Assembly (NCBI RefSeq): GCF_900101825.1
Contig: NZ_FNAG01000002.1
Span: 186,001-250,000, forward strand
DNA: 64,000 nt
From: Aquimonas voraii
Lineage (GTDB): Bacteria > Pseudomonadota > Gammaproteobacteria > Xanthomonadales > Xanthomonadaceae
Direction of reading: 5' to 3'
Shown here: positions 41,936 through 53,219 of the stretch, one piece after another
Layout: every line of letters starts with the position of its first letter
Numbering within the stretch: position 1 is the first letter of the stretch
Made by a program: the position numbers and the translations under genes
The notes under the pieces: model-generated
Told to the model about the DNA's origin: nothing
What the model saw: only the letters and a program-made list of their open reading frames with translations
The model's database searches: none

Positions 41936-43161
41936 CAGAGGCTCCAGCCGCGCAGCAGCAGCCAGGCCAGGGCCAGCGCGGTCGAGATCAGGGTGACGGG
42001 GATGCCGACCCGGGCGAAGTCGGCGAAGCCGAGCCGCACGCCCGCCTGGGCGGCGCGTTCGGCGGTGATGATGTTGGCCAGGCTGCCAAGCAGCAGCAGG
42101 TTGCCGGCCAGCGTCGAGAAGACCGCCAGCGCAGTCAGTGCGTGCTGCGACAGCCCGCCGAGGGTCTCGACCAGCAGCATCACCAGGGGCACGTTGCCGA
42201 TGGTGTTGCTGCCGATCAGCGCCGCTGGCACCAGCAGGCCGAGCCGCTCGAGGTTGAGCCCGGCCGCGTCCAGCGCCGCCACCGCGGAACTCGCGGTCGG
42301 CAGCTCGGCAAAGGCGGCGGTGACCACGAACAGGCTGGCGATCAGCACCAGCAGGCTCCAGTCGACGCGCTTCAGCAGGGCGGCGGTGCCGATCCGGCGG
42401 CCGGCAAGCAGCACGGCGGCAATCGCCAGCGCGGCGATCTCGCGGTGGCGATCGAGCAGCAGCATCGCCACCACCACGGCCAGCACGGCGAGCACGCTCT
42501 TCAGCAGCAGCCAGCGCTGCAGCGGCAAGTCGGCCAAGGGTTCGGCGCGCGCCGCCACCGCCAGCCGACCGCGCCAGGTCCAAGCGACCACGGCGTACAC
42601 GCAGAGCAGGGCCAGCGCCGAGGGCAGGGCAGCGACGGCGAGATAGGCCAGGAAGTCGAGCTGGCCCAGCTCGCCGATCAGCAGGTTCTGCGGATTGCCG
42701 ACCAGCGTCGCCGCCGAGCCGGCATTGCTGGCCAGGGCCAGACCCAGCAGGTAGGGCCGCGGGTCGAGCGCGCGCGCAGCGAGGCCGTGGACCAGCAGCG
42801 GCGTCAGCGCGAACACCACGATGTCGTTGACCAGCAGCGCCGACAGCAGGCCGCCGGTGGCGACCACGAGGCCCAGCAGGGCCAGCGGCGACAGCGGGCT
42901 GCGCGAGAGCGCGCGCGCTACCGCGTCGAAGGCGCCGGCCTCGGCGAAGTGGCCACCGATCAGCATCAGCGCGAACAGCAGCACCAGGGTCGGCAGGTCC
43001 AGCGCCTGCGCCCACTCGCCGTAGGGCAGGGCGCCCGTGGCCAGCAGCAGGGCCGCGCCGCCCAGCGCGATGCCGCTGCGGTCCAGCGCCAGCCCTGGCA
43101 GGCGGCCCAGCGCCATGCCGAGGTAGACGAGGGCGAAGACGATGATGACGAACGCGGTCAT
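41935..43161 (-). CDS. SLC13/ArsB-type ion transporter
   Basis: A 408-residue integral membrane protein of the ion transporter superfamily (anion or sodium symporters and antiporters, ArsB- and NhaD-like). Hydrophobic helices fill most of the length. The two re-entrant motifs are LASNAGSAATLVGNPQNLLIG and LAGNLLLLGSLANIIT. The ion cannot be told from sequence. Its stop overlaps the start of the ElaA-like gene. Confidence 0.85.
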   Translation of the reverse strand: MTAFVIIVFALVYLGMALGRLPGLALDRSGIALGGAALLLATGALPYGEWAQALDLPTLVLLFALMLIGGHFAEAGAFDAVARALSRSPLSPLALLGLVVATGGLLSALLVNDIVVFALTPLLVHGLAARALDPRPYLLGLALASNAGSAATLVGNPQNLLIGELGQLDFLAYLAVAALPSALALLCVYAVVAWTWRGRLAVAARAEPLADLPLQRWLLLKSVLAVLAVVVAMLLLDRHREIAALAIAAVLLAGRRIGTAALLKRVDWSLLVLIASLFVVTAAFAELPTASSAVAALDAAGLNLERLGLLVPAALIGSNTIGNVPLVMLLVETLGGLSQHALTALAVFSTLAGNLLLLGSLANIITAERAAQAGVRLGFADFARVGIPVTLISTALALAWLLLRGWSL

Positions 43162-43255
43162 GGGGCGGGGCGCAAGGGCGTGGCGCGCAGTGTAGGGGCA
43201 GGGGGCGCCTCCTGCGGGCGAGCGCGGGTTCGTGTGCAGCGCCCGTCTCCATGGC

Positions 43256-43330
43256 GTGGGCCCTGGCCCACCATGAGCTCTGCACTCGCCTCACCCCGTT
43301 CCCGGCGAACGCCGCCAACGCCCGGCCGCC
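43256..43330 (+). repeat. R2 repeat, copy d
   Basis: GTGGGCCCTGGCCCACCATGAGC at 43256-43278 has the R2 palindrome, followed by a degenerate continuation (CTCGCCTCACC...GCGAACGCCGCC). It lies between the transporter start and ubiE with no hydrolase remnant. Confidence 0.6.
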
Positions 43331-43372
43331 ATCGCCCACCCGGCCCATCCGATGCTGCGATAATCCCGCCCC

Positions 43373-44164
43373 ATGAACACGACCCGCGACGCCCAGGACA
43401 GCAGCCGCGCGCAGAGCGCCCCCGGTGAGACCACCCACTTCGGCTTCCGTGAAGTGCCGACCGCCGAGAAGAAGCGCCTGGTCGGCCAGGTGTTCAGCTC
43501 GGTGGCTGCGAAGTACGACCTCATGAACGACCTCATGAGCTTCGGCATCCACCGGATCTGGAAGCGCTACTTCGTCGCCACCAGCGGTGTGCGTCGCGGT
43601 GACCGCGTGCTCGACCTGGCAGGCGGCACCGGCGACATCGCGCGCCTGCTGCTGGAGCGGGTCGGCGAGAGCGGCGAGGTCATCATCGGCGACATCAACG
43701 GCGACATGCTGCGCGTGGGCCGTGACCGGCTGACCGACCGCGGCCTGGTGCGCGGCCTGCGCTACGCCCAGTTGAATGCCGAGGCGCTGCCGTTTCCGGA
43801 CGCCAGCTTCGATCTGGTCACCATCGCCTTTGGCCTGCGCAACGTCACCGACAAGCAGAAGGCGCTGAACGAGATGCAGCGCGTGCTGAAGGTCGGCGGT
43901 CGTGCCCTGGTGCTGGAGTTTTCCGAAGTGCAGCCGCAGTGGCTGAAGCCGCTGTACGACCTCCACTCCTTCCAGGTGCTGCCGCGGCTGGGCAAGCTGT
44001 TCGCCGGTGACGCCGACAGCTACCAGTACCTGGCCGAGTCGATCCGCCAGCATCCGCCGCAGAACGAACTGAAGGCGATGATGGAAGCCGCGGGCCTGGA
44101 GCGCTGCGACTACCGCAACCTCACCGGCGGGATCTGTGCGATCCACTCGGGGCATAAGCTCTGA
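43373..44164 (+). CDS. ubiE: ubiquinone/menaquinone methyltransferase UbiE
   Basis: A 263-residue C-methyltransferase acting on quinone precursors. Features: [44 protein letters not shown] near the start; the SAM motif [15 protein letters not shown]; and [35 protein letters not shown]. This is the full family signature. It begins at ATG 43373 soon after R2 copy d, and a heptamer repeat follows its stop by a few bases. Confidence 0.97.
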   Translation: MNTTRDAQDSSRAQSAPGETTHFGFREVPTAEKKRLVGQVFSSVAAKYDLMNDLMSFGIHRIWKRYFVATSGVRRGDRVLDLAGGTGDIARLLLERVGESGEVIIGDINGDMLRVGRDRLTDRGLVRGLRYAQLNAEALPFPDASFDLVTIAFGLRNVTDKQKALNEMQRVLKVGGRALVLEFSEVQPQWLKPLYDLHSFQVLPRLGKLFAGDADSYQYLAESIRQHPPQNELKAMMEAAGLERCDYRNLTGGICAIHSGHKL

Positions 44165-44178
44165 AGAGCCGGGATTGG

Positions 44179-44241
44179 GGATTCGGGATTCGGGATTCGG
44201 GATTCGGGATTCGGGATTCGGGATTCGGGATTCGGGATTCG
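44179..44241 (+). repeat. GGATTCG heptamer tandem repeat, nine units
   Basis: Nine perfect GGATTCG units from 44179 to 44241, preceded by a degenerate GGGATTG unit and followed by GCAAGAGC. The same start and end context flanks a three-unit copy near 54238. Length 63 bases; it should vary in copy number. Confidence 0.95.
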
Positions 44242-44284
44242 CAAGAGCGCCAGCCGGAATAGGGCGGGTCCCACGACCGCGAAG

Positions 44285-44392
44285 GACGCCTTGCATGCAG
44301 CGAAGCCGCAGGCCGTTGGGCGCGGATTGGGTGCGTGGGGGCAGCGGATGTACCTGCGACTCGGTTGACGCCTTGCATGCAGCGACGCCGCA
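44285..44392 (+). repeat. direct repeat GACGCCTTGCATGCAGCGA
   Basis: GACGCCTTGCATGCAGCGA at 44285 and again at 44367, followed by AGCCGCAG and CGCCGCAG. The two copies are 82 bases apart. The 375-base gap between ubiE and the M1 peptidase contains this and the heptamer repeat; no gene is supported. Confidence 0.75.
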
Positions 44393-44539
44393 GACGGCTC
44401 GCCGCGCAGGGCGCTCGAACCGCATGTGTCCGACCTCGGCACGGGCATCGACGCCCAACACGCGCAGCCGCCCGTGGGTGGAAATCGAGAGCGGCTGCTA
44501 GACTCGCGCGGTTTTCACATCTGCCTGCGAGTTCCGCCC

Positions 44540-46453
44540 ATGGCCCTGCGCTCCGCCTCGCGTTCCGTTCTTCTCAGCCTGCTCGGGCTGCTCGTCTTCG
44601 GCGCCTTCGCCACCGTGCAGGCGGCCCCTGCCGAGCCTGCCGTCGAGATCGATCCGGCGCTTGCCGACCGCGTCCGCGACGAGCACAGCTATGCCCAGCC
44701 GGACAAGGTCCGCATCCGCGATCTCGCGCTGAACCTGCACGTCGATTTCGACACCCGCAGCCTGCGCGGCGCGGCCGACTACGCCCTCGATTGGCAGGAC
44801 GAAAAGGCCCGCACGCTGGTGCTCGATACCCGCGACCTGAGCATCGACAAGGTGCTGGGCCGCCGCAGCGATGGCCTGTGGCGCCGGCTCGACTTCAAGC
44901 TCGACGCCCCCGATCCGGTGTTCGGCTCGGCCCTGCGCATCGAGATGCGCCGGCAGTACGAAGTGGTGCGCGTGCGCTATCGCACCTCGCAGAACGCCTC
45001 CGGCCTGCAGTGGCTGGAGCCCTCGATGACGGCGGGCGGCAAGCAGCCTTTCCTGTTCAGCCAATCGCAGGCCATCCACGCGCGCAGCTGGGTGCCGCTG
45101 CAGGACACGCCGGGCGTGCGCTACACCTACAGCGCGGTGGTGCATACGCCGCCCAACCTGGTCGCGCTGATGAGCGCCGACAATCCGGTCAGCCCGGTGC
45201 GCAACGGCCGCTACGTGTTCCGCATGTCGCAGCCGATTCCCTCGTATCTCATGGCGATCGCGGTGGGCGATCTGGCCTTCAAGCCGATCTCCGCGCGCGC
45301 CGGCGTCTGGGCCGAGCCGCAGACCCTGGACGCCGCGGTCGAGGAGTTTGCCGATACCGAACGCATGATCGAGGCCACCGAGTCGCTGTACGGCCCCTAC
45401 CGATGGGAGCGCTACGACCTCTTGATCCTGCCGCCGAGCTTTCCCTTCGGCGGCATGGAGAACCCGCGCCTGTCCTTCATCACGCCGACCGTGATGGTGG
45501 GTGACAAGTCGCTGGTCAGTCTGATCGCGCACGAGCTGGCGCACTCCTGGTCGGGCAACCTGGTGACCAATGCGAGCTGGAAGGACATCTGGCTCAACGA
45601 GGGCTTCACCAGCTACGTCGAGAACCGCATCGTCGAAGCTCTGTACGGCGCCGAGCGTGCGCAGATGGAGAGCGTGATCGAGCAGGCCAGCCTGCGCCGC
45701 GCGCTGTCCGAGCTCGACGCCAAGGACCAGGTGCTGGTGCTGCCGCCGCTGCAAGGCCGCGATCCCGATGACGCGCTGTCGCCGGTGGCCTATATCAAGG
45801 GCGCCTGGTTCCTGAGCTTCCTTGAGCAGCGCTACGGTCGCGAGGCCTTCGATGCCTTCCTGCGCGGCTACTTCGATCGCTATGCCTTCCAGAGCATCGA
45901 CAGCGGCACGTTCCTTGGTCATCTGCGCGAGACCCTGATGGCCGCGCAGCCCGACGTGGTGAGTGAGACCGAACTGCAGGCCTGGCTGTTCGAGCCCGGT
46001 GTGCCCGAGTTCGCGGTGCCGGCCAGTTCGGCGCGCTTCGCCGCGGTCGACGCCGCGCGCCGGGACTTCCTCGATGGCAAGACCGCCGCCAAGGAGCTCG
46101 ACACCGCCCAGTGGAGTACGCAGGAGTGGCTGCAGTTCCTGGAGGGCATGCCGGAGGTGTTGGAAAGCGCCCAGTTGATCGCGCTGGATGAGGCCTTCCG
46201 CTTCACCGGCACCGCCAACGGCGAGTTCGCGATGCGCTGGTATCCGCTGGCCGAGCGCAGCGGCTATTTCGAGGCGCGCCCGGCGATGGCCGAGTTCCTG
46301 AAGCGCATCGGTCGGCGCAAGCTGATCATGCCGGTGTACGCCGCGTTGGCGGCGACGCCCGAGGGCTTGGAGTTCGCCCGCGCGGTGTTCGCCGAAGCGC
46401 GCCCGGGCTACCACCCGATCACCTCGGCTTCGGTTGAAGCCGCGCTGAAGTAG
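44540..46453 (+). CDS. M1 family aminopeptidase, LTA4-hydrolase-like
   Basis: A 637-residue secreted peptidase with a signal peptide (LLSLLGLLVFGAFATVQAA). The exopeptidase motif is FGGMENPRLSFITP; the zinc site is IAHELAHSWSGNLVTN with NEGFTSYVENRI (HExxH...E, near residue 331). The C-terminal helical domain (WLQFLEGMPEVLESAQLIAL) is typical of leukotriene A4 hydrolase-type enzymes. It probably trims peptides outside or in the periplasm. The ATG at 44540 opens the signal peptide. Confidence 0.93.
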   Translation: MALRSASRSVLLSLLGLLVFGAFATVQAAPAEPAVEIDPALADRVRDEHSYAQPDKVRIRDLALNLHVDFDTRSLRGAADYALDWQDEKARTLVLDTRDLSIDKVLGRRSDGLWRRLDFKLDAPDPVFGSALRIEMRRQYEVVRVRYRTSQNASGLQWLEPSMTAGGKQPFLFSQSQAIHARSWVPLQDTPGVRYTYSAVVHTPPNLVALMSADNPVSPVRNGRYVFRMSQPIPSYLMAIAVGDLAFKPISARAGVWAEPQTLDAAVEEFADTERMIEATESLYGPYRWERYDLLILPPSFPFGGMENPRLSFITPTVMVGDKSLVSLIAHELAHSWSGNLVTNASWKDIWLNEGFTSYVENRIVEALYGAERAQMESVIEQASLRRALSELDAKDQVLVLPPLQGRDPDDALSPVAYIKGAWFLSFLEQRYGREAFDAFLRGYFDRYAFQSIDSGTFLGHLRETLMAAQPDVVSETELQAWLFEPGVPEFAVPASSARFAAVDAARRDFLDGKTAAKELDTAQWSTQEWLQFLEGMPEVLESAQLIALDEAFRFTGTANGEFAMRWYPLAERSGYFEARPAMAEFLKRIGRRKLIMPVYAALAATPEGLEFARAVFAEARPGYHPITSASVEAALK

Positions 46454-46457
46454 GCCG

Positions 46458-47432
46458 ATGAGCCGGCGCCGCCGTTTCAGCCGTCGACGCCGCCGCTGGG
46501 CGCCCTGGCTGGCCCTGCTGGCGCTGCCCCTGCTGGCCTATCTCGCGCTGGGCCTGCTCGCTCCGGACTGGCTGCTGCGCCAGGCCCTGCGCCTTGACGC
46601 TTGGCGCAGCGGTGCTGCGCGCATCGAGCTGCAGGTGGAAGGCGAGCGCTGGGTGCTGTTGCAGCGCGGTGCTGTCGATCCCGCGCAGCCGGTCTGGCTG
46701 CTGCTGCATGGCTTCACCGGCAGCAAGGAGAACTGGCTGCCGCTGCTGCGCGCACTGCCGGACGACGTGCCAGTGCTGATGCCCGACCTGCCGGGCTGGG
46801 GCGAGTCGGAGCGCCGCGCGCCGGCTGACTACGGCTACGCCGCGCAGGCGGCGCGTGTAGCCGCCCTGATTGAGACGCTGGGACTGACACAGGTGCATCT
46901 GGTCGGCCATTCGATGGGCGGCGGCATCGCCGCGCTGGTCGCATCGAGGCATTCGCAGGGCCTGCGCTCGGTCACTCTGATGAGCGCGGCTGGTGTGCGC
47001 TTCCGCGACAACGCCTTCGGCCAGGCGGTGCTGCGCGGCGAGCATCCCTTCGGCGTGGCCACGGTGGATCAGCTCGACGCCTATCTCGGGCTGGTCTTCC
47101 GCGACCCGCCGCCACTGCCCTGGCCGCTGAAGTCGGCGCTGGTCGAGCGCCGCATCCGCGACGACGCCTTCGAGCGCGGCGTGCTGGAGGCGATCGCACG
47201 CGGGCCTGAGGCCTTCCTGCCCGGCGAGTCCGCCGGCGCCATTGCCCTGCCGACCCTGGTGCTGGGCTGCTCCGCCGACCCGGTGGTGGACCCGAGTGCG
47301 GGCGAGGTGTACGCGCAGCGGATCGCGGGCGCCGAGCGCGTTGCCCTGGAGGGCTGCGCGCACATGCCGATGATGGAGCTGCCGGAGGCTGTTGCCGCGG
47401 CCCTTCGGCAGTTCGCGGAGCCCATGCCGTGA
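46458..47432 (+). CDS. membrane-anchored alpha/beta hydrolase
   Basis: A 324-residue protein with an Arg-rich head, a membrane segment (WLALLALPLLAYLALGLL), then an alpha/beta hydrolase: LLLHGFTGSKENWLPLL, nucleophile Ser in VHLVGHSMGGGIAAL, Asp in GCSADPVVDPS, His in GCAHMPMME. Substrate unknown; related proteins are lipases or esterases. It starts five bases after the M1 peptidase and overlaps the kinase gene by four bases, so the three form one run. Confidence 0.87.
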   Translation: MSRRRRFSRRRRRWAPWLALLALPLLAYLALGLLAPDWLLRQALRLDAWRSGAARIELQVEGERWVLLQRGAVDPAQPVWLLLHGFTGSKENWLPLLRALPDDVPVLMPDLPGWGESERRAPADYGYAAQAARVAALIETLGLTQVHLVGHSMGGGIAALVASRHSQGLRSVTLMSAAGVRFRDNAFGQAVLRGEHPFGVATVDQLDAYLGLVFRDPPPLPWPLKSALVERRIRDDAFERGVLEAIARGPEAFLPGESAGAIALPTLVLGCSADPVVDPSAGEVYAQRIAGAERVALEGCAHMPMMELPEAVAAALRQFAEPMP

Positions 47433-50203
47433 GCGCGCTCGACTGGGCCGAGGTGCGGCGCCTGTTCGACGCCATCTGCGATCTGCCGCCCGAGCAGTGG
47501 CGCGGGGTACTCGAGGCAGAGGGCGTCAACGAGGCCGTGGCGGCCGAGGTGCTGTCGCTCTGCGATGCGCAGACCCGTGGCATCGGCCTGCCGCAGCCGG
47601 TGGCGGAACTGCTGGCCAATCTCGACCCCGAGCTTGCGCCGGGCACGCGGCTTGGGCCCTGGCGGATTCTCGGCACCCTCGCCGAGGGCGGCATGGGCCG
47701 GGTGTATCTCGCTGAGCGCGCCGACGGCCAGTACCAGCTCAAGGTTGCGATCAAGCGCCTGCGCGCGCTCGGCCAGCCGGACGAGAACCGCATGTTGGAA
47801 CGCGAGCGACAGATCCTCGCCGACCTCGCGCATCCGCATATCGCCCGCCTGCTGGACGGCGGCACCAGCCCCAACGGCCAGCCGCATCTGGTGATGGAGT
47901 ACATCGAGGGCGAGCGCATCGATCGCTGGTGCCGTGCGCAGGCGCTCGACCTGCCGGCGCGGCTGCGCCTGTTCCAGCAGGTCTGCCGCGCGGTCGCGCA
48001 TGCGCACCGGCATCTGGTACTGCACTGCGACCTGAAGCCCTCCAACATCCTGGTGCGCAGCGACGGCTCGCCGGTGCTGCTCGACTTCGGCATCGCACGC
48101 CTTGCCGGCAGCGCCGATGCCCAAGGGCAGGGCTACATGACGCCGCGCTATGCCAGCCCGGAGCAGAAGCGCGGCGATCCGCTGTCGGCGGCCACGGATA
48201 TCTACAGCCTTGGCCTGATCCTGTCGGAGCTGGTCGCGCCCGGCGACGAGGATCCGCGCGGCGATTCCTCGACGGCTACGCCGCCGACCCAGCCGCCCAG
48301 CGGACGCGCGCGGCGCAGCGGCCTGCCCTGGGCGGGGCGCCTGCGCGGTGACCTTGATGCGATCGTGATGCGCGCCTGCGCGGCCGAGCCGGAACACCGA
48401 TACGCCAGCGCCGAAGCCCTGGCCGAGGACATCGAGCGCTACTTCGAGCACCGGCCGGTCTCACCGCTGGCGCATCGGCGCGGCTACCGCCTGCGGCGCC
48501 TGCTGCAGCGGCGCTGGCCGGCCTTCGCTGTGGGCGGAGTGCTGCTGACGATGGCGCTGGGCTTCACCGTGAGCCTGCAGCAGCAACTGCAGCGCGCTCA
48601 GGCGGCTGAGCGCGCGGCGCGGCTGGAAGCGGAAAGCAACCGCGAGACAGTCGACTTCCTGCTGAGGGTGTTCGAGCACGCCGACCCCGAAGCCGGCGAG
48701 CGCGCCGACACCACCGCGCGTGACCTCATCGATGCTGCCCGCGCCGAGCTCGAACAGAGCCTCGACCGCCAACCGCGGCTGAAGCTGCGGCTGGCAGTCA
48801 CCCTGGGCAGCGTCTATGAGCGCATCGGCCTGCCGGCGGAATCGCTGGCCCTGCTGCGCATGGCCGAAGCCCTGGCGCCCACCGATCTCGAGGTGACCGA
48901 GCGTCTGCTCCTGATGGACGCCCTGGCCCATGCGCTGAACTCGCTGGGCCAGCGGGCCGAGGCGATCCGCGTGGCCGAGGCCGCCAGCGCGCTGGCACGA
49001 TCTCGCCTGCCGCCGGAGCACCCGGTCTTGGCCAACGCGCTGAACATGCAGGGCCTGCTGCTGGATGCCGAACGCCGCAGCGCCGAGGCGCTGCCGCTGC
49101 TGCAGCAGGCGCTGGACATCCGCCTCGCAGCGTTTGGCGAGCACAGCATCGAGACCGCCGCGACCCTGCACAACCTGGGTCTCGCGGCGCGTCGCCTCGG
49201 TCGGCTCGATGAAGCCGAAGCCTGGCTGGAGCGCTCGCTGGCAGCGAAGCGCACCCTGGTGCCGGAGGGGCATCCGCGGGTGCTGACCTCGCTCGAAGCC
49301 CTGGCCAACGTCTATCGCGATCGCGGCGAGCTGGCGCGGGCGGTCGAGAGCTTCGCGCGCCAGCGCGAACTGCGCGTGCGTGCGCACGGGGCCGACAGCG
49401 TGCGGGTGGCCAGCGTGAGCAACGAACTCGCCAGCGGTCTGCACGACCTGGGGCGCTATGCCGAGGCTGAGCTCGCCTATCGCGAGGCCCTGCGCATCAA
49501 CCTGCTGCGTCGTGGGCCGGACGCGCCAGATACCGCGGTGGTCATCAACAACCTCGCCAGCCTGCTGGAGGACCGCGGTGATCTCGAAGGCGCCGAGCCA
49601 CTCCTGCGCGATTCCCTGCGCATCCGCAGCGCAGCGCTCGGGCCCGAACATCTGGCGACCGCGCGCGCCCACGGCAACCTCGGTCGATTGCTGATGCTCC
49701 GCGGCCAGCGGGATGCAGCCCGCATCGAGATCGAGCGCGCGCTGGATCTGCGCGGGCGCGCGCTGGCCGAGCCGCATGCCGAGCTGATGGGCAATCGCCT
49801 GCTGCTGGCCCGGCTCGAAGCGCGCAGCGGCAACCGCGCCGCGGCCGAGCGGCACTTCGACTCGGCGCGCGCCCAGTTCGAAGCGCTGGCGCCGCGCGAT
49901 CCGCTGCTGCGGCTGCGCTTTCTGGAGTCCGAAGCCGAACTGGCGCTGGAGTTCGGCGATCCGGCGAGTGCGCGTGCGAGGTTCGATGCCGCGATCGCGC
50001 TGGCGCGCGAGGCCCTGTCCGCCGAGCATCCGCGCTGGGCCGGGCTGGTCGTGCGGCGCGCGCGCGCGCTGCCACTGGAATCGGCCGAGCCCGTCGAGCT
50101 TGAACGGGCCCTGCAGGTGCTGGAGTCTGCCCTGGTGTCCGAGGCCCCGCTGCTGCGCGATGTCCGGCGCGGTGCCTCAGGTTCGGGTTTCGACGCGCCT
50201 TAG
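47429..50203 (+). CDS. membrane Ser/Thr kinase with TPR repeats
   Basis: A 924-residue protein. Residues about 80-350 form a kinase: LAEGGMGRVYLA, VAIKRL (ATP lysine), LHCDLKPSNILV, LDFGIARL and GYMTPRYASPEQ. The catalytic loop is HCD rather than HRD, so it is a non-RD kinase. A membrane helix (WPAFAVGGVLLTMALGFTVSL, about 365-385) is followed by a large TPR-rich domain outside. Its start overlaps the hydrolase gene by four bases. R1 copy 4 begins at its stop codon. Ligand and substrates unknown. Confidence 0.92.
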   Translation: MSALDWAEVRRLFDAICDLPPEQWRGVLEAEGVNEAVAAEVLSLCDAQTRGIGLPQPVAELLANLDPELAPGTRLGPWRILGTLAEGGMGRVYLAERADGQYQLKVAIKRLRALGQPDENRMLERERQILADLAHPHIARLLDGGTSPNGQPHLVMEYIEGERIDRWCRAQALDLPARLRLFQQVCRAVAHAHRHLVLHCDLKPSNILVRSDGSPVLLDFGIARLAGSADAQGQGYMTPRYASPEQKRGDPLSAATDIYSLGLILSELVAPGDEDPRGDSSTATPPTQPPSGRARRSGLPWAGRLRGDLDAIVMRACAAEPEHRYASAEALAEDIERYFEHRPVSPLAHRRGYRLRRLLQRRWPAFAVGGVLLTMALGFTVSLQQQLQRAQAAERAARLEAESNRETVDFLLRVFEHADPEAGERADTTARDLIDAARAELEQSLDRQPRLKLRLAVTLGSVYERIGLPAESLALLRMAEALAPTDLEVTERLLLMDALAHALNSLGQRAEAIRVAEAASALARSRLPPEHPVLANALNMQGLLLDAERRSAEALPLLQQALDIRLAAFGEHSIETAATLHNLGLAARRLGRLDEAEAWLERSLAAKRTLVPEGHPRVLTSLEALANVYRDRGELARAVESFARQRELRVRAHGADSVRVASVSNELASGLHDLGRYAEAELAYREALRINLLRRGPDAPDTAVVINNLASLLEDRGDLEGAEPLLRDSLRIRSAALGPEHLATARAHGNLGRLLMLRGQRDAARIEIERALDLRGRALAEPHAELMGNRLLLARLEARSGNRAAAERHFDSARAQFEALAPRDPLLRLRFLESEAELALEFGDPASARARFDAAIALAREALSAEHPRWAGLVVRRARALPLESAEPVELERALQVLESALVSEAPLLRDVRRGASGSGFDAP

Positions 50204-50354
50204 GGAAGGTCTGAACAACCCCATCCAGGAGTTGCCCAGACGTCGCGAGTTCGGCGCAGGTCCGGACTGGCTCACGCCGGATCAAGCACTTGCGTGCCTG
50301 ATCCGCGGGCGCGCCGTCCTGGCGCGCGGGAAGCTCGAATGAATCAGAGCTTCC
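50204..50354 (+). repeat. R1 structured repeat, copy 4
   Basis: R1 directly after the kinase stop codon. First stem GTCTG..CAGAC with inner CAAC/GTTG; GGATCA-A-GCA/TGC-C-TGATCC; GCGCGCC/GGCGCGC; final perfect 8-bp stem GGAAGCTC/GAGCTTCC (50329-50354). The last stem has unrelated bases to copy 2 but still pairs. Confidence 0.85.
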
Positions 50355-51266
50355 TTGGTTCGCGGTGGTTCAGTGCGTACGCCCGCCGGGGAGGTCTTTC
50401 CGTGGGCAAGGGCTGACCAAACAGATCGCAACACCGCGGTGGGCCAACGCAGCCGTGGCGAGCGTGCTCGGTGCGGGCAGGCTCGGCGCGAGCACGCTTG
50501 GATAGCGCGTGATCGCACTGCCTTGCCTCGGGGCGGCGGCACCCCCGGCGAGCGTCTTCCTCATGGTGGGCCAGAGCCCACCCTATGCGGGCTTGGGTCT
50601 GCGATTGGGGGCGGTTCAGCGGGTGGCGGCGACAGCGATCGGTCAGGCGCTCGATGACCGGGCAGCGTAGCGTGACTCCGCTGGCATCGGCACTGCACGG
50701 CGCCAGTCGATCAGCCCACAGACCGGGCGGCGCAGGCATGCCGTGCTGCCCGGCGGGGCTGCGGAGGCCGCCGACAGCCTTGACGCTGCGGCTGCTGCCG
50801 CGGCTGAGATCGGGCGGCTGTCGTGGGGCGGTTCATCGCGCGGCACGGGATGGCCGGGTTCGCGCAGGTGTGGCGGCAGGATCAGGTCCATGGACGGCGC
50901 TCCCGCTGTGCTCGCGCACGCAGCGCAGGCGCAGGGATGGGCGTTCGCGGAGTCGCTCCAGGACGCAGTGCAGGCCGTGGGGCCGAGGCGCTGCGCGGCG
51001 CCAGCAGACGCAGTCGGGGCTTGCGGGTTTCGCGTTCGAACATGCCGATCTCCTCCGTGTGCGGGTCGCGACGGGCGGTACGTCGCGGTGGACACAGTTG
51101 AAACCGCCGGCCGGTGCTGGTGCCGACGCGATCTGGCGATTTGCGGGCAGAACGCCGGATGGCCGCATGCGACGTGCGCATCGCTCAATCTCTTCGTCCC
51201 GCCACAACGCGAAAGCGCGCCCCCGAACGGAGGCGCGCCTTCGTCGACCTACCGTGGACCGGGCGA
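50355..51266. other. non-coding stretch, about 0.9 kb
   Basis: Between R1 copy 4 and the S9 peptidase stop. It includes R2 copy e (about 50440-50590, minus orientation, palindrome GGTGGGCCAGAGCCCACC). From 50600 to 51266 several open frames exist on both strands, but none has a plausible start, codon pattern or recognisable motif. The base composition is like the rest of the genome. Confidence 0.5.
50440..50590 (-). repeat. R2 repeat, copy e
   Basis: On the minus strand TAGGGTGGGCTCTGGCCCACC then ATGAGGAAGACGCTCGCC: the same plan as the R2 copies in the toxin-antitoxin island (palindrome, ATGAG, GCTCGCC). No hydrolase remnant follows. Confidence 0.6.

Positions 51267-53219
<1,953 letters not shown>

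Noticed and set aside
44179-44241. CRISPR-like array
   Set aside because: The units are 7 bases with no spacers: a simple tandem repeat. No cas genes are present.
41465-44461. A 998-codon open frame on the minus strand
   Set aside because: It runs through the heptamer array and the antisense of ubiE and of the transporter; only its 3' end (ElaA-like GNAT, from 41935) is a real gene.
50643-51188. A 181-codon minus-strand frame after the kinase gene
   Set aside because: Its translation is Ala/Ser/Pro/Arg-rich with no motif or good start; comparable frames exist in the other phases.
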